DNA of 64,000 bases from Rhizobium sp. P32RR-XVIII (GTDB taxonomy: Bacteria > Pseudomonadota > Alphaproteobacteria > Rhizobiales > Rhizobiaceae), in contig NZ_JABAIH010000008.1 in assembly GCF_012641395.1 (NCBI RefSeq), positions 1-64,000 on the forward strand. The letters run 5' to 3'. Under the pieces are notes generated by a model. That model did not search any database, was not told where the DNA came from, and was given only the letters and a program-made list of their open reading frames with translations. The translations under genes were made by a program, and so were the position numbers. Below are positions 26,304 to 35,907 of the stretch, piece by piece. Positions within the stretch are counted from its first letter, which is position 1, and every line of letters starts with the position of its first letter.

Positions 26304-28979
26304 TCAGCCGATCGCCGCGACCACGGAATTTGCCGCCGGCTGCTCGCGAAAGACTGCGGCGCGGGACAGTGATGAATTTTTCACGGAGCGATCGCTCCAC
26401 GCGATGAAATCCGAGAAGGAGGAGGCCCATGACCGGCGCGCGGCGGTCCTGATGCAGCCCTCCATGAGCGGAGCGAGCCTCTCGCGATTGTGCGCAACCT
26501 CTCCGATGATCCGTGCCATCTCCCTCACGACCTGAGGATCGGAAGCGTTAATGAGGATGCCGTCCTCGCCGTCGGCAATGAGCTCGTCTACGGCGCCGAC
26601 CGCAGTCGCGATAGGCACGCAGCCGAGCTGCTGCGCCTCGGCGATCATCAGCGGCGCGCCCTCCCAGCGTGACGGCATGACGAGAACGTCGGCCCAGCCC
26701 AGCGCCTTGATCAGATCCTTGCTGGCGAAGACGGGCGGGCGCACGTCGACGCCCAGGTCCTTCAATCGTTCGCTCCAAGATAAGCTGGAATCGCCGAGGA
26801 TTTCCCCTCCGATGGCCCGGGCGTCGAAGGAGACGTTGGAGGCCCGTAGTTGCGCTAGCGTCGCCGCCAGTCGATCGATGCCCTTCTGCTGATCGAGCCG
26901 CCCCATGTAGAGAAGCCGCAACCGGTCGTCCTTGCGCTCGATCCGCCTGACCGCCAGAACCTCCGCCAGGGCCTTGGGCGGCACCGTGAAACTGGCACCA
27001 TTGGCAACGGCGAAAACTTTCTCGTGCGGGACGCCGTAGCTGTGCAGATAGATCTTGAGCTGTTCGGAGCAGGTCAGGAAGGCATCGTAGCAATGCTCGT
27101 GGGCAATCGCTGCGAACGGCTGGCCGGCGGGCCTCTTGAAGGCCGTGTTGTCGACGACGTGAAGATAGCAGGCGGTGCGCGTGCCTTCGGAGCGCAGTCG
27201 CGCGATCAGGGGATGGACGGCCATTACGTGGTTGTTGATGACCAGGTCGAAGCCGGAAAGCTGTCCCTTCAGCGCCTCCCAGTCGACCGAATGCCCCTCG
27301 GCGATAAAGTCCTGCCCAAGGAAGGAACCCGACCCTCCCCAGGCCGGAATTCCCGCGTCCCAGAAGTGAATGTAGTCGAAGCTGGAATCGAATTCATCGA
27401 TCACGTCCATCCGGGACGTGCCGAGCACGAAGAGATGGGTTTCGTAACCCGCCGCCTTCAATTCCCGGGCGGCCGCGTAGACGACTTTCTCGGCCCCGCC
27501 GAACGAGGCGTTCGGCACGAGTAGTGCTACGGTCCTCTTGCCTTCGCTGTGCCCGAGCGGCAGAACCGGTGATCCCCCAACTTCCTTGCGCAGCGCCTTG
27601 TGCAGATCGGCGTAGGGCACGAGCCGTGCCGGACGCCAGGTCCACCGCCTGCCCGCAGTCTCGCGCAGGGGACTCGCGGCAATCGCGTTGACGCAATTGA
27701 TCATCACCTGCTGAGGCGTGATGAGAGAGCGGCGCGGGAGGCTTCTTGGAAAAGGGAAACGCACTTTCAGAACAGTCGATGTCGGCCATACTTGCTGGCT
27801 GCCGATCGAAGCGAACCAGTCCACCGCGTTGTTCTGGACCACGTCCTGGACGAGCCGGGTCGAAAGGAAAATGAGATCGGCGGGGCCGATTTTTTCTCCG
27901 CCCGCTCCATGAACGATCGGCTCGATCTTGCGCTGGGCGGCATCGTTGGCGAGCTGGACGAAGACGACGTTGCTGCTCTCGCTCAAGCGCTCAAGGTGGG
28001 CAAGCACGTTCGGCAGCATGCGCGAACGCCGGAGCAGGTCGAGCGCCGCGCCGCTTCCGGCGACCATGAACGGCGGGAAGTGTTCATTGTCGGGTTCGCC
28101 GATGCTGGCCCAGAACGCCGGGATGATGTCGTCGAGGCGAAGCATCGTCGGTGGCTTGGTGGGATCGGTAAAGAAGGAGATCGCCGTATCTTCCGTTCGC
28201 GCAAACAGGTAGCGCGGGCACTCCTCATGCTCGAAATCCACCAGCATCGGCCGCTGGAACAACGGCGTGTGGCGTTTGCGCAGGAAGCTTACCGACGTGG
28301 CGCGCTCTCGGTTCGCCTCCTTGAAGCGGCTTTCCGCCCGCAGCCTGTATTCGAAGACCGTGTCGTGGCAGGGCGTGCCAACGAAGCCATGCTCGATGCA
28401 GGACAGCCAGAACTCCCAATCCTCGAAGCCGTTCTGCCTGTCGTCGTTGAAGCGGACGCCCGCCTGGAAAACGTCGATCGAGATCATTGATCCCGTGTCG
28501 CAGATATTGTCGGTGATGCAGTGGACCAGCCGCGAATAGCGGTTGCCGTAGTGGGCGCGCCAGCTGACCGAAAACGTGTCGATATTGGTGTAGACCCACC
28601 CGCAACCACTGGATTGGAGCTGCCGGTAAAGCGTCTCGATGGTGCCGGGAAGGACGCGATTGTCGGCATCCAGGAAATAGACAGCCTTCGCCTCGGGAAA
28701 ACGCTCAAGGACGAACTCAATGGTGCGATTGCGCGCGCCGCCTGGCCCGGCATTCTGGCCGAAAACGACATGGACGGTAGGATGGGCTGCGGCGTAGAGC
28801 AACAACTGATCGAACGTCTCGTGCCGCGGGTCGCCGTCGACCGAGATGACAATGACAACTCGGCAGTTGGGATGGTTCGAGGAGAGGACCGACTCGATCG
28901 CCTCCAGGGCAAGTGCCGCGTGGCCATAGAGGGGCATGGCCACGACGATCAGGTCGAGGAACTCCCTGTTACCGGACAT
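26304..28979 (-). CDS. wgaB: Two-domain glycosyltransferase, GT2 plus GT4 (wgaB/expA23)
   Basis: An 891-residue fusion. The N-terminal 250 residues are a GT2 (GT-A) enzyme: LIVVAMPLYGHAALALEAIE, AGPGGARNRTIEF, the DxD-type metal site YFLDADNRVL near 101 and GFEDWEFWL. A middle part of unknown role (about 250-475) leads to a GT4 (GT-B) enzyme from residue 478: LVPNASFGGAEKVVYAAARE, LLYMGRLDQQKGIDRL, and the nucleotide-binding VMPSRWEGAPLMIAEAQQLG. It would add two sugars in sequence on the cytoplasmic face. S. meliloti expA2 and expA3 were merged to expA23, matching this fusion. It overlaps wgaA by 11 bases. Confidence 0.9.
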   Translation of the reverse strand: MSGNREFLDLIVVAMPLYGHAALALEAIESVLSSNHPNCRVVIVISVDGDPRHETFDQLLLYAAAHPTVHVVFGQNAGPGGARNRTIEFVLERFPEAKAVYFLDADNRVLPGTIETLYRQLQSSGCGWVYTNIDTFSVSWRAHYGNRYSRLVHCITDNICDTGSMISIDVFQAGVRFNDDRQNGFEDWEFWLSCIEHGFVGTPCHDTVFEYRLRAESRFKEANRERATSVSFLRKRHTPLFQRPMLVDFEHEECPRYLFARTEDTAISFFTDPTKPPTMLRLDDIIPAFWASIGEPDNEHFPPFMVAGSGAALDLLRRSRMLPNVLAHLERLSESSNVVFVQLANDAAQRKIEPIVHGAGGEKIGPADLIFLSTRLVQDVVQNNAVDWFASIGSQQVWPTSTVLKVRFPFPRSLPRRSLITPQQVMINCVNAIAASPLRETAGRRWTWRPARLVPYADLHKALRKEVGGSPVLPLGHSEGKRTVALLVPNASFGGAEKVVYAAARELKAAGYETHLFVLGTSRMDVIDEFDSSFDYIHFWDAGIPAWGGSGSFLGQDFIAEGHSVDWEALKGQLSGFDLVINNHVMAVHPLIARLRSEGTRTACYLHVVDNTAFKRPAGQPFAAIAHEHCYDAFLTCSEQLKIYLHSYGVPHEKVFAVANGASFTVPPKALAEVLAVRRIERKDDRLRLLYMGRLDQQKGIDRLAATLAQLRASNVSFDARAIGGEILGDSSLSWSERLKDLGVDVRPPVFASKDLIKALGWADVLVMPSRWEGAPLMIAEAQQLGCVPIATAVGAVDELIADGEDGILINASDPQVVREMARIIGEVAHNRERLAPLMEGCIRTAARRSWASSFSDFIAWSDRSVKNSSLSRAAVFREQPAANSVVAAIG

Positions 28980-30450
28980 CGGCGGACTCCGTCGATTGCT
29001 TGACCAGCCTGAAGCCGAATACCTTGAGCCAGGAGTAATCGACCGAATCCGTGACCGCGCGGCTGAGGATCATCAGATCCATCGGCCCGCGTAGCGGCTC
29101 TTCCAGCTGGATGTTGATGTTGACGGCCTGTTGGGAGTTGACTTCGCGCCACCCGCTGAAGAACGCCGATGGTTTCGCGGCGCCCTTTCGCGCCAACTCG
29201 GCCACCTCGGAGCGCGCATTCGAATTAGCCGGGGCGAGCAAAAAGCTGACCGCCGCAGGCTGCCCTTCCGGATGGTCGATGACGGCGCTTGCCGAGAAGG
29301 ATATCGTTCCGGGCTCGACAGCACGGCTGATCGCTCCGGCAGAGATGCCGCTCGGCAGCGGGTGGCAGACGACGGCGTGCTCATGTTCAAGGAAGCGCAC
29401 CGTCTGGAACTCAGGCACGATGGGCGTGACCGAGACGTCTACGATCTGGCTCAGTGTGTCGACTGCAAGGCGATAATCGACGATGTATTGGCCCTCGAGA
29501 AGGCTGCTTGGCGCAATCATGTTGGGCGCGCTTGCGGGTTTTACGCCAGGCAGCCCCGTGAACACCTTGAACGCCAGCGGGCGCAGATCGAGATCCGGAT
29601 GCGGAAGTTCCGACCGTGCCGAATACCGCTCGCCGGCGATCGAATAGCCGAGCGAAAGGCCGACGGTCTCAGGTCCCGTCGCGGAGACCCGTAGCCGAAG
29701 CGTTCGCGCCGCCCCTCCGCAGGCCCGGGGCAGCGAGAAGAAATTCCAGTTCGGAACGAGCTGCGCATAGGGTACGGTCCACTCGGCCACCCCTTCGCCG
29801 CTCTCGAGATAGCTCAATGCGACAACAAGCTCTCCGCTGACCTTGGGCACCGTGTGAAGATGAAGCGCTAGCCCCGCCACACCGAGGCTGGAGACCGGCA
29901 GCAGTTGCTCGACAAAGGCGGTGGCAAGCAGTTGCTCGATCCCTTCGTCCTTTGGATCGGCATAGGGATCGTGGGAGAAAATCTCCGAAACCGGCTCCCA
30001 GTTTCGCGCCTGGAACGCATCTTCGAGAGCCCGGTAGTTTTCTAGCAGCGTTTCGCGCTCCCGGCGCAGGATCGCAAGCTCCGAGGTGATCGAAGCGCTG
30101 TACCGGGCGAGCCTGCCAACGCCACCTTCGGTTAGCGCCCGCAGAAGCGTGAAACTTTCCGACTTTTTGGCGGGATCAAGCCGTTGGACGGGAACCGTGG
30201 GGACCGTCCCCAGCGATCCAAGCAGCGCCAGCTGTTCTTGCAGATCCGCCTCACCCTCGTCGGAAAAGGCGACGGCGATCAATGGAAAAGCATTTTGCAA
30301 TGTCGCTTGAGGACGTCCGCTCGCATCGAGGTAAACGACCAGATGTTCGATATCGCTTCCCTCGAAGCATGACCTGTCCCGGTCGGATGCCGCCACCAGC
30401 TTTTTCGCTGCCATTCGTTGCGCTATACCAGAAGACATCAACTCTTGCAC
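28969..30450 (-). CDS. wgaA: Cytoplasmic protein of unknown function in the galactoglucan locus (wgaA position)
   Basis: A 493-residue protein without signal peptide or membrane segment. A coiled-coil stretch is likely at about 118-145 (ITSELAILRRERETLLENYR). The C-terminal 300 residues look like two beta-rich carbohydrate-binding-type modules (LALHLHTVPKVSGELVVALS; FLEHEHAVVCHPLP). I do not recognise the family. The GTG at 30450 or the ATG at 30438 may be the start; neither has a strong ribosome site. It is first in the wga arm and lies about 160 bases downstream of a predicted WggR palindrome. The symbol is by synteny with expA1. Confidence 0.7.
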   Translation of the reverse strand: MQELMSSGIAQRMAAKKLVAASDRDRSCFEGSDIEHLVVYLDASGRPQATLQNAFPLIAVAFSDEGEADLQEQLALLGSLGTVPTVPVQRLDPAKKSESFTLLRALTEGGVGRLARYSASITSELAILRRERETLLENYRALEDAFQARNWEPVSEIFSHDPYADPKDEGIEQLLATAFVEQLLPVSSLGVAGLALHLHTVPKVSGELVVALSYLESGEGVAEWTVPYAQLVPNWNFFSLPRACGGAARTLRLRVSATGPETVGLSLGYSIAGERYSARSELPHPDLDLRPLAFKVFTGLPGVKPASAPNMIAPSSLLEGQYIVDYRLAVDTLSQIVDVSVTPIVPEFQTVRFLEHEHAVVCHPLPSGISAGAISRAVEPGTISFSASAVIDHPEGQPAAVSFLLAPANSNARSEVAELARKGAAKPSAFFSGWREVNSQQAVNINIQLEEPLRGPMDLMILSRAVTDSVDYSWLKVFGFRLVKQSTESADVR

Positions 30451-30608
30451 GCATCGCCTCTGTAGAAATATGCCGCCCTTGAACTCGAAGACGTCGGATA
30501 AACAATTGATTACTCAACTTATCTGGCGTCAGCGGCAGGAACGTAGCAACGATTCTTGCAGCGCACAATAAGAAATTACAGCTTATGTAAAGTAAAAAAG
30601 TTCTGATA

Positions 30609-30627
30609 TACTTCAAAAATCAAAGTA
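30609..30627. promoter_or_regulatory. Predicted WggR operator upstream of wgaA
   Basis: TACTTCAAAAATCAAAGTA, an imperfect palindrome that matches the wggR-wgdA site at 17 of 19 positions. It lies across the wgcA stop codon, about 160 bases before wgaA, where ExpG/WggR is known to act on expA1 in S. meliloti. Confidence 0.7.
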
Positions 30628-31882
30628 ATACCTGATTAGCTTGCGTGCCAGCATGACGAACCGGCGATTTCCCGATCAATTTTTCAAGAAGTTCTCGTTG
30701 GCGATCGACGCAATCCGTCAGCTTGAAGCGCCGCTCGATAGTCCGGCGCGCCGCAGCTCGCAGCCCGGTGTGACCTTCGGGATTGTCCAGAGCGTCGAGC
30801 ACAGCCTCGGCCAGCGCGTCCGTGTCGAAGAATGGCACCAGCAGGCCATTCTGGCCGGAACGGATGACCTCCCGGACAGGCGCCGTATCCGATCCAATGA
30901 CCAGGGCGCCGCACGCCATTGCCTCCAGCACCGACCAGGACAAAACGAACGGATAGGTCAGGTAGAGGTGCGCGGACGAGATCTGGTAAAGCCGCCGCAA
31001 AACGGAATGCGGCACCACGCCGGGGAAGAGGATATTCTCCCGCGGCATATCCAGAGTCTCCAGGAGATGGTCCTTCCACGCCCCGCCGCCGGGCGGCGGC
31101 ACACCATAGCTGACGCCATCTCCGCCGACGAAAACGAACAGCGCATCGCGACACTGCCGCGCAACCTTGGCGGCAGCCTCCAAAACCTGTGGAAATCCGC
31201 GGTACGGCTCGAGGTCGCGCGCGACAAAGGTGACAATGGGAGGCCCGCCAGCAGTGAGCATACGTCCATCCGGAAGCGTGACCGAAGCTGTCGGGTCCGG
31301 CCGAAACCGCACCGTATCGATACCCTCGTGGCACACCGAAATGCGCCTTTGGGCGTCGGCGGGATACAGGCTTCTCTGCCAATGGGTGGGGCTGATACCG
31401 GCCTCAATGGCCTCGAGGGACAAGAGCTGCGCGGTGTTGCGCAGGCGCAGCCTCTTGCGCGTCTCCAGATCAGGCTGATCGTCGGGGGAGAACCCGATGT
31501 CCGCGCCTTCCGACCGGTAGAAGAACTCGCAATACCCCAATGCGGGCACCTGTGGCAGCACGTCCTTCAAGAACATCATGCTGCCCCAGCCGATATGGCC
31601 GACGACAACGTCGGGCGCCAGGCCCTGCCGCGCCATGGCGTCGAGCGTTTCGGCAACGCGATGGCCGATTCGCGCGTGATGATCGGGAATACCCATGTGC
31701 CGGGCCATGTGCGGATTTGCGCGCGGGCCCGATTCCGTTCGATGTCGAACGACGCGAACGGATGGGATCTTCTGGTCTATGGTCTCGGTAATAAGGCTGA
31801 CCTCATTGCCCGCCTGCGCGAGCTGAGCGGCCAAGGCAGCGAACTGGCCGAAGCCCCTACGATGAACAAACGCCACGTGCAT
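30620..31882 (-). CDS. wgcA: GT4 glycosyltransferase (wgcA/expC)
   Basis: A 420-residue retaining glycosyltransferase of the GT-B fold. It opens MHVAFVHRRGFGQFAALAAQ, the acceptor domain with a glycine-rich first loop. The C-terminal domain carries ARDLEPYRGFPQVLEAAAK and the donor-binding E-x7-E region PFVLSWSVLEAMACGALVIG. It is probably a hexosyltransferase of galactoglucan assembly. It sits between wggR and wgaA, the place of expC in S. meliloti. No strong ribosome site precedes the ATG, so translation may be weak. Confidence 0.85.
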   Translation of the reverse strand: MHVAFVHRRGFGQFAALAAQLAQAGNEVSLITETIDQKIPSVRVVRHRTESGPRANPHMARHMGIPDHHARIGHRVAETLDAMARQGLAPDVVVGHIGWGSMMFLKDVLPQVPALGYCEFFYRSEGADIGFSPDDQPDLETRKRLRLRNTAQLLSLEAIEAGISPTHWQRSLYPADAQRRISVCHEGIDTVRFRPDPTASVTLPDGRMLTAGGPPIVTFVARDLEPYRGFPQVLEAAAKVARQCRDALFVFVGGDGVSYGVPPPGGGAWKDHLLETLDMPRENILFPGVVPHSVLRRLYQISSAHLYLTYPFVLSWSVLEAMACGALVIGSDTAPVREVIRSGQNGLLVPFFDTDALAEAVLDALDNPEGHTGLRAAARRTIERRFKLTDCVDRQRELLEKLIGKSPVRHAGTQANQVLL

Positions 31883-31926
31883 CGCGTCTAGTCCGCCCTC
31901 GCCGGGCCCACGGCACCACCCACCGC

Positions 31927-32511
31927 TTAGACGCCGAACCGTGAAGCGTTGGCCCAGGCCAGTTCAAGCTCGTGCAGTGTCTGGAAGGCCGTCTCAAGCA
32001 TCCGCTGATCCTGGTCACCACGCTTCACCGCGCGCTCATAGGTCATCGCCGCGTCGCGGAGATTTGCCCTCAGCTGCCGCCCCTTCTCCGTCAGCTTGAT
32101 GCGTGCGGACCGCTTGTCGCGCTGGGAGGCAACGCGATCAATATAGTCGCCGTCGGCAAGCTGCTTCAAATAGTAGGAAACATTGGAACCAACATAATGC
32201 CCACGATCCAGAAGCTCGGCGACCGAAAGCTCCGAATCGCCGATTGCGAGTAGTATCATTGCCTGCGCCGGCCCAACGTCATCTACACGAAGCTTGGTGA
32301 GCTCCGCGCGTATCAAGCCCGAAAACCGTCGGCTTGCCCGCTCCATGAGGCGAGCGAGCTCGAAATACGTGATCTGCCGGAGGTCACCAGACTCGACATC
32401 TTGAGCATGCCCGGGATCTGCTTGTGCTGCCTGACCCTTATTTTGAATTCTCAGATCGTCATTCAGTTCGGAAAGATTAAGCGCATTACTTTCGTCCATT
32501 ATAGTCCCCAT
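31927..32511 (-). CDS. wggR: MarR-family activator of galactoglucan genes (wggR/expG)
   Basis: A 194-residue winged-helix regulator. A polar, poorly ordered N-terminus (about 45 residues) precedes a dimerising MarR domain: ARLMERASRRFSGLIRAELT, the recognition region ELLDRGHYVGSNVSYYLKQL, and the wing with RDKRSARIKLTEKGRQ. In S. meliloti WggR (ExpG) binds upstream of expA1, between expG and expD1, and at expE1. Here a matching palindrome is present at each of those places. The ATG at 32499 (GGGGA upstream) is an alternative start. It lies head to head with wgdA over 183 bases containing one of the palindromes. Confidence 0.88.
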   Translation of the reverse strand: MGTIMDESNALNLSELNDDLRIQNKGQAAQADPGHAQDVESGDLRQITYFELARLMERASRRFSGLIRAELTKLRVDDVGPAQAMILLAIGDSELSVAELLDRGHYVGSNVSYYLKQLADGDYIDRVASQRDKRSARIKLTEKGRQLRANLRDAAMTYERAVKRGDQDQRMLETAFQTLHELELAWANASRFGV

Positions 32512-32521
32512 TTCGGAAAAC

Positions 32522-32540
32522 TACTTCAAAAATTGAAGTA
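32522..32540. promoter_or_regulatory. Predicted WggR operator between wggR and wgdA
   Basis: TACTTCAAAAATTGAAGTA is a palindrome of 8-base arms around AAA. It lies 11 bases before the wggR start and about 155 before wgdA, so it could serve both directions. Two close copies exist at 30609-30627 and 35889-35907. Confidence 0.8.
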
Positions 32541-32694
32541 ATCTTAAATTACGCCTCATCACCCCGATTAACCTGACCTTGCACACCCCCCCCTTCTATG
32601 CCAGATTGGCAAAAGCAATACTACACCTCCGCCCGGTTATAACCAATTCTGTCCTTCAGCAGATGGCCATAACGTTAACTCAAGGCAAATCGCC

Positions 32695-34455
32695 ATGCGT
32701 GATACTGTTCAAAATGAGACAAGAAGCAAGGGTCAAATTTCGAGAGGCAAAGATCAACGCAGCCCAGGGTTGCTGATTGCACAAGCAAAGCGTGTATTCT
32801 TGTCCGGGTTACTATATGCGGCGGCGCTTAGCGTCTGTCTGAATTTACTACAACTCACTATGCCTCTGTTTATGCTGCAAGTTCATGACAGGGTGCTCAA
32901 CAGTCAGAGCATGGACACGCTCGTCATGCTCACCATTTTGGCGATCGGCGCCCTTGTGGTGCTCGGTGTTCTGGAATTCATCCGCGCCCTCTCTTTCCAA
33001 GCCATCGGTGGCGCGCTCGTGCGCCGTTTAAACATGCCAGTCCTGGCCGCCGCCGTTCAGGCCTCGGTCGACCAGGGCCTGTCGCGCGCGACCCAGTCGC
33101 TTCGGGACATCGCGGAATTGCGAAGTTTCCTGACCTCGTCAGCGGTGACCGCGCCCCTCGACGCGGCCTGGTCACCAATCTTCCTCGGCACCCTTTTCGT
33201 TCTGCATCCGCTTTTCGGCCTCATCGGGGCGGTTTCCGCGGCGCTGCTCCTTTGCGGCGGCCTTGTCACGGACATGCTGACACGCCAACTCACCAAGGAA
33301 GCGAACCAGACTAATGTCGAAGCTGTGTCAAAGATTGGCGCATCCCTGCGACATGCCGAGGCTATCGAGGCGATGGGCATGTTACCGGCCCTGGCGCATC
33401 GTTGGCGCGCCCTGCAAATGCAAGCCCTCGGTGCCTTTGAAGTGAGCGGGAGCAGGAGCAAGGCGATGTCGTCCATCACCCGCAGCCTGCGCTATTCCAT
33501 CCAGATCGTCACCCTGGCGGCCGGAGCGTTTCTGGTGCTTGAGCAGGCAATCACGCCCGGCGCAATGATGGCATCGAGCATTCTTGTTGGACGCCTCCTG
33601 ATTCCTTTCGATTCGGTCATCGACAATTGGCGGCAGTGGGTGCTGGCGATCGAGGGCTGGCGTCGCCTTGAGGCCACGCTCAAGTCGGACCTTGCTATCC
33701 GCCAAACGATGCCCACGCCGCATTCGTCGGGCGACATCGTGGTCGACAAACTGGTCTACGCAGCCCCGGGACTGGATGTGCCGATCATCAAGGGCATTTC
33801 CTTCTCACTCTCTCCGGGCGAGGTCCTGGGTGTGATCGGTCCCTCCGCGGCTGGTAAATCGACCCTCGCGCGGCTGCTGGTCGGAATCTTGCGACCCACG
33901 TCCGGCGGCGTCTTCCTCGATGGCAACAACACCTATCTCTGGGAGCGCAGCTCGTTCGGCCAAGTGGTCGGATATCTGCCGCAATCGGTCTCTCTTTTGG
34001 AGGGCACGATTCGAGAAAACATCGGGCGGATGGCGGACAGCGATCCATACAAAGTGCTGGAGGCGGCGCGATTGGCCGACATCCACGACATGATCGGACG
34101 CCTGCCACTGGGCTACGACACGCCCGTCGGTGACGGCCACCTGACCCTTTCCGGAGGGCAGCGGCAGCGCATAGCGTTGGCACGTTGCCTCTACAACCGG
34201 CCTCGCCTCATCGTGCTCGACGAGCCGAACGCAAACCTAGACACGATTGGCGAGCGGGCTCTCATCCGCGCGATCCAGCACGCGCGCGACGACGGCGCCA
34301 TCGTCATCATAATCGCTCACAGGCCAGCCATCATGCAGGTCGCCGACAAGCTGCTCGTGCTTGAAAACGGCCGCGTCACACAGTTCGGGCCGCGAACGGA
34401 CGTGATTCCGGCCACAATGCCGGGCGAAGTACGCCGCGAGGTGGCCGCGATATGA
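32695..34455 (+). CDS. wgdA: Type I secretion ABC transporter (wgdA/expD1)
   Basis: A 586-residue ABC exporter half-transporter of the PrtD/HlyB branch without peptidase domain. Six membrane helices occupy about residues 38-320. The ATPase follows with Walker A GPSAAGKST (about 382-390), signature LSGGQRQR (about 485) and Walker B VLDEPNANLD (about 508). It is predicted to energise export of the RTX protein WgeA and perhaps the polymer. AAGG precedes the ATG. It overlaps wgdB by 4 bases (ATGA), so both are made in step. It is divergent from wggR. Confidence 0.92.
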   Translation: MRDTVQNETRSKGQISRGKDQRSPGLLIAQAKRVFLSGLLYAAALSVCLNLLQLTMPLFMLQVHDRVLNSQSMDTLVMLTILAIGALVVLGVLEFIRALSFQAIGGALVRRLNMPVLAAAVQASVDQGLSRATQSLRDIAELRSFLTSSAVTAPLDAAWSPIFLGTLFVLHPLFGLIGAVSAALLLCGGLVTDMLTRQLTKEANQTNVEAVSKIGASLRHAEAIEAMGMLPALAHRWRALQMQALGAFEVSGSRSKAMSSITRSLRYSIQIVTLAAGAFLVLEQAITPGAMMASSILVGRLLIPFDSVIDNWRQWVLAIEGWRRLEATLKSDLAIRQTMPTPHSSGDIVVDKLVYAAPGLDVPIIKGISFSLSPGEVLGVIGPSAAGKSTLARLLVGILRPTSGGVFLDGNNTYLWERSSFGQVVGYLPQSVSLLEGTIRENIGRMADSDPYKVLEAARLADIHDMIGRLPLGYDTPVGDGHLTLSGGQRQRIALARCLYNRPRLIVLDEPNANLDTIGERALIRAIQHARDDGAIVIIIAHRPAIMQVADKLLVLENGRVTQFGPRTDVIPATMPGEVRREVAAI

Positions 34456-35852
34456 CGGAGAAGAGGCCCCTTGCGGCCCGCCCCGACCTTTCCGAACGGC
34501 GCCTACAGATGCACCAGCCGGTGCCGCTGAGTGTCAGCCCTTCGGATCTGGAATTCGAACAATTTGATACCCGCTCGCCGCTCCGCCGTCTTGTCATCGC
34601 GGGGATGGCCACGATCCTGGTGTCCTTCGGTGGATTTTTTGCCTGGGCGCTTTCGACCGAACTCAGCAGCGCGACAGTCGCCAGCGGCACGGTTATCGTC
34701 GATTCGAAGCGAAAGACCGTCAGCCATTTTGAAGGCGGCGTCATGAGCCGGCTACTCGTTCAGGAGGGCGACAAGGTGTCCGCCGGGCAGCCCCTGATCG
34801 AGTTGGAGGATACGCGCGCCCGTTCCAGCCTGCGGTCGCTCCAAATCCGACGCATCGGCCTGATCGCGAAACTGGCGCGATTGAAGGCCGAGCAGACCAA
34901 CGTGCCGCGGATCAGCTTTCCACATGAACTCGGCGATGCCCAGGACGTCGCGGTCGACGACGCCGTCAGGGCGGAGACGATGTTTTTCGAAAAGCGGCGC
35001 GAGAACCAGGCTGGGCGCCTAGAGGTCCAGGGAAAAACCATCGAGGAGTATACCGAACAAGCGAAGTCACTCGGCATCCAGATCCAGGCGACCGATCGAC
35101 AGATCGGCCTCATCAACGAGCAGCGGACGGCGATAGAAACGTTGGTGAAAAAAGGCGCCGCGGCGCGCGCGCAACTTATCGAGATTGACTCCAAGTTAAG
35201 CGAGCTTGCGAGGGAGCGGGGCGAACTCGTCGGCGGCAAGGCCCAGGCCGAAAAAGCCGGAGCAGGGGCACAGCTTGCGCTGACTGGCATCGAAACCGAT
35301 TTTCAGTCGACGATTGCCGGCGAAATCACAACGGCACGTGTCGATCTCGCGGATGTCGAAGAGCAGATCACGGCCTCGAACGACGTGCTGCGGCGTCTTG
35401 AGATCCGCTCTCCGCAGGACGGGATCATCAGCAACATCTTCCTGCGCACCCCTGGCAGCGCGGTCACGCCCGGCCAAGCGCTGCTCGAGATCGTTCCGGA
35501 AAATGAGCCTCTCCTGATCGAAATGCGCGTCAATCCTCGTGACATCGACAGCATCGCCGTGGGCTCCAAAACGCAAATCCGGTTGACGGCCTATAATCAG
35601 CGTTCCCGCCTGCCCATGGAAGGCACCATCATATATGTGGCCGCGGACCAGTCGGTAGATGAGAAGTCAAACTCCGCATTTTTCGTCGCGCGCGCCAAAA
35701 TCAACGCGGCATCTTTCAAGGCAAACCCCGATGTCCGCCTCTATCCCGGCATGCCCGCGGAGGTGCTGATCATCCACAAGCCACGCCTTGCGATCGAGTA
35801 CCTTACCTCTCCCGTCGCCGAGAGTTTCAATCGCGCTTTCAGAGAAGACTAG
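34452..35852 (+). CDS. wgdB: Membrane fusion protein of type I secretion (wgdB/expD2)
   Basis: A 466-residue HlyD/PrtE-type periplasmic adaptor: a short cytoplasmic N-terminus, one membrane helix (VIAGMATILVSFGGFFAWAL, about 47-66), and the lipoyl half-motif around KTVSHFEGGVMSRLLVQEGD. A long coiled-coil hairpin (about 120-310) is followed by the second half EIRSPQDGIISNIFLRTPGS and the beta-barrel with RLTAYNQRSRLPMEGTI. It would link WgdA to a TolC-like outer-membrane channel, which is not in this window. Confidence 0.92.
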   Translation: MTEKRPLAARPDLSERRLQMHQPVPLSVSPSDLEFEQFDTRSPLRRLVIAGMATILVSFGGFFAWALSTELSSATVASGTVIVDSKRKTVSHFEGGVMSRLLVQEGDKVSAGQPLIELEDTRARSSLRSLQIRRIGLIAKLARLKAEQTNVPRISFPHELGDAQDVAVDDAVRAETMFFEKRRENQAGRLEVQGKTIEEYTEQAKSLGIQIQATDRQIGLINEQRTAIETLVKKGAAARAQLIEIDSKLSELARERGELVGGKAQAEKAGAGAQLALTGIETDFQSTIAGEITTARVDLADVEEQITASNDVLRRLEIRSPQDGIISNIFLRTPGSAVTPGQALLEIVPENEPLLIEMRVNPRDIDSIAVGSKTQIRLTAYNQRSRLPMEGTIIYVAADQSVDEKSNSAFFVARAKINAASFKANPDVRLYPGMPAEVLIIHKPRLAIEYLTSPVAESFNRAFRED

Positions 35853-35888
35853 GACGCGGAATAAAATATGGACATATCACATGTATAT

Positions 35889-35907
35889 TGTTTCAATTTT
35901 TGAAGTT
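35889..35907. promoter_or_regulatory. Predicted WggR operator upstream of wgeA
   Basis: TGTTTCAATTTTTGAAGTT has the same inverted core (TTCAA-N3-TTGAA) as the other two sites. On the complementary reading it differs from the wggR site at three positions, all at the edges. It lies about 220 bases before wgeA in a 273-base gene-free gap. Confidence 0.75.

Noticed and set aside
30641..31891. Open frame of 416 codons on the plus strand
   Set aside because: It is exactly antisense to wgcA, is rich in Arg/Gln/His and has no family motif; GC-rich codon bias on the other strand keeps it open.
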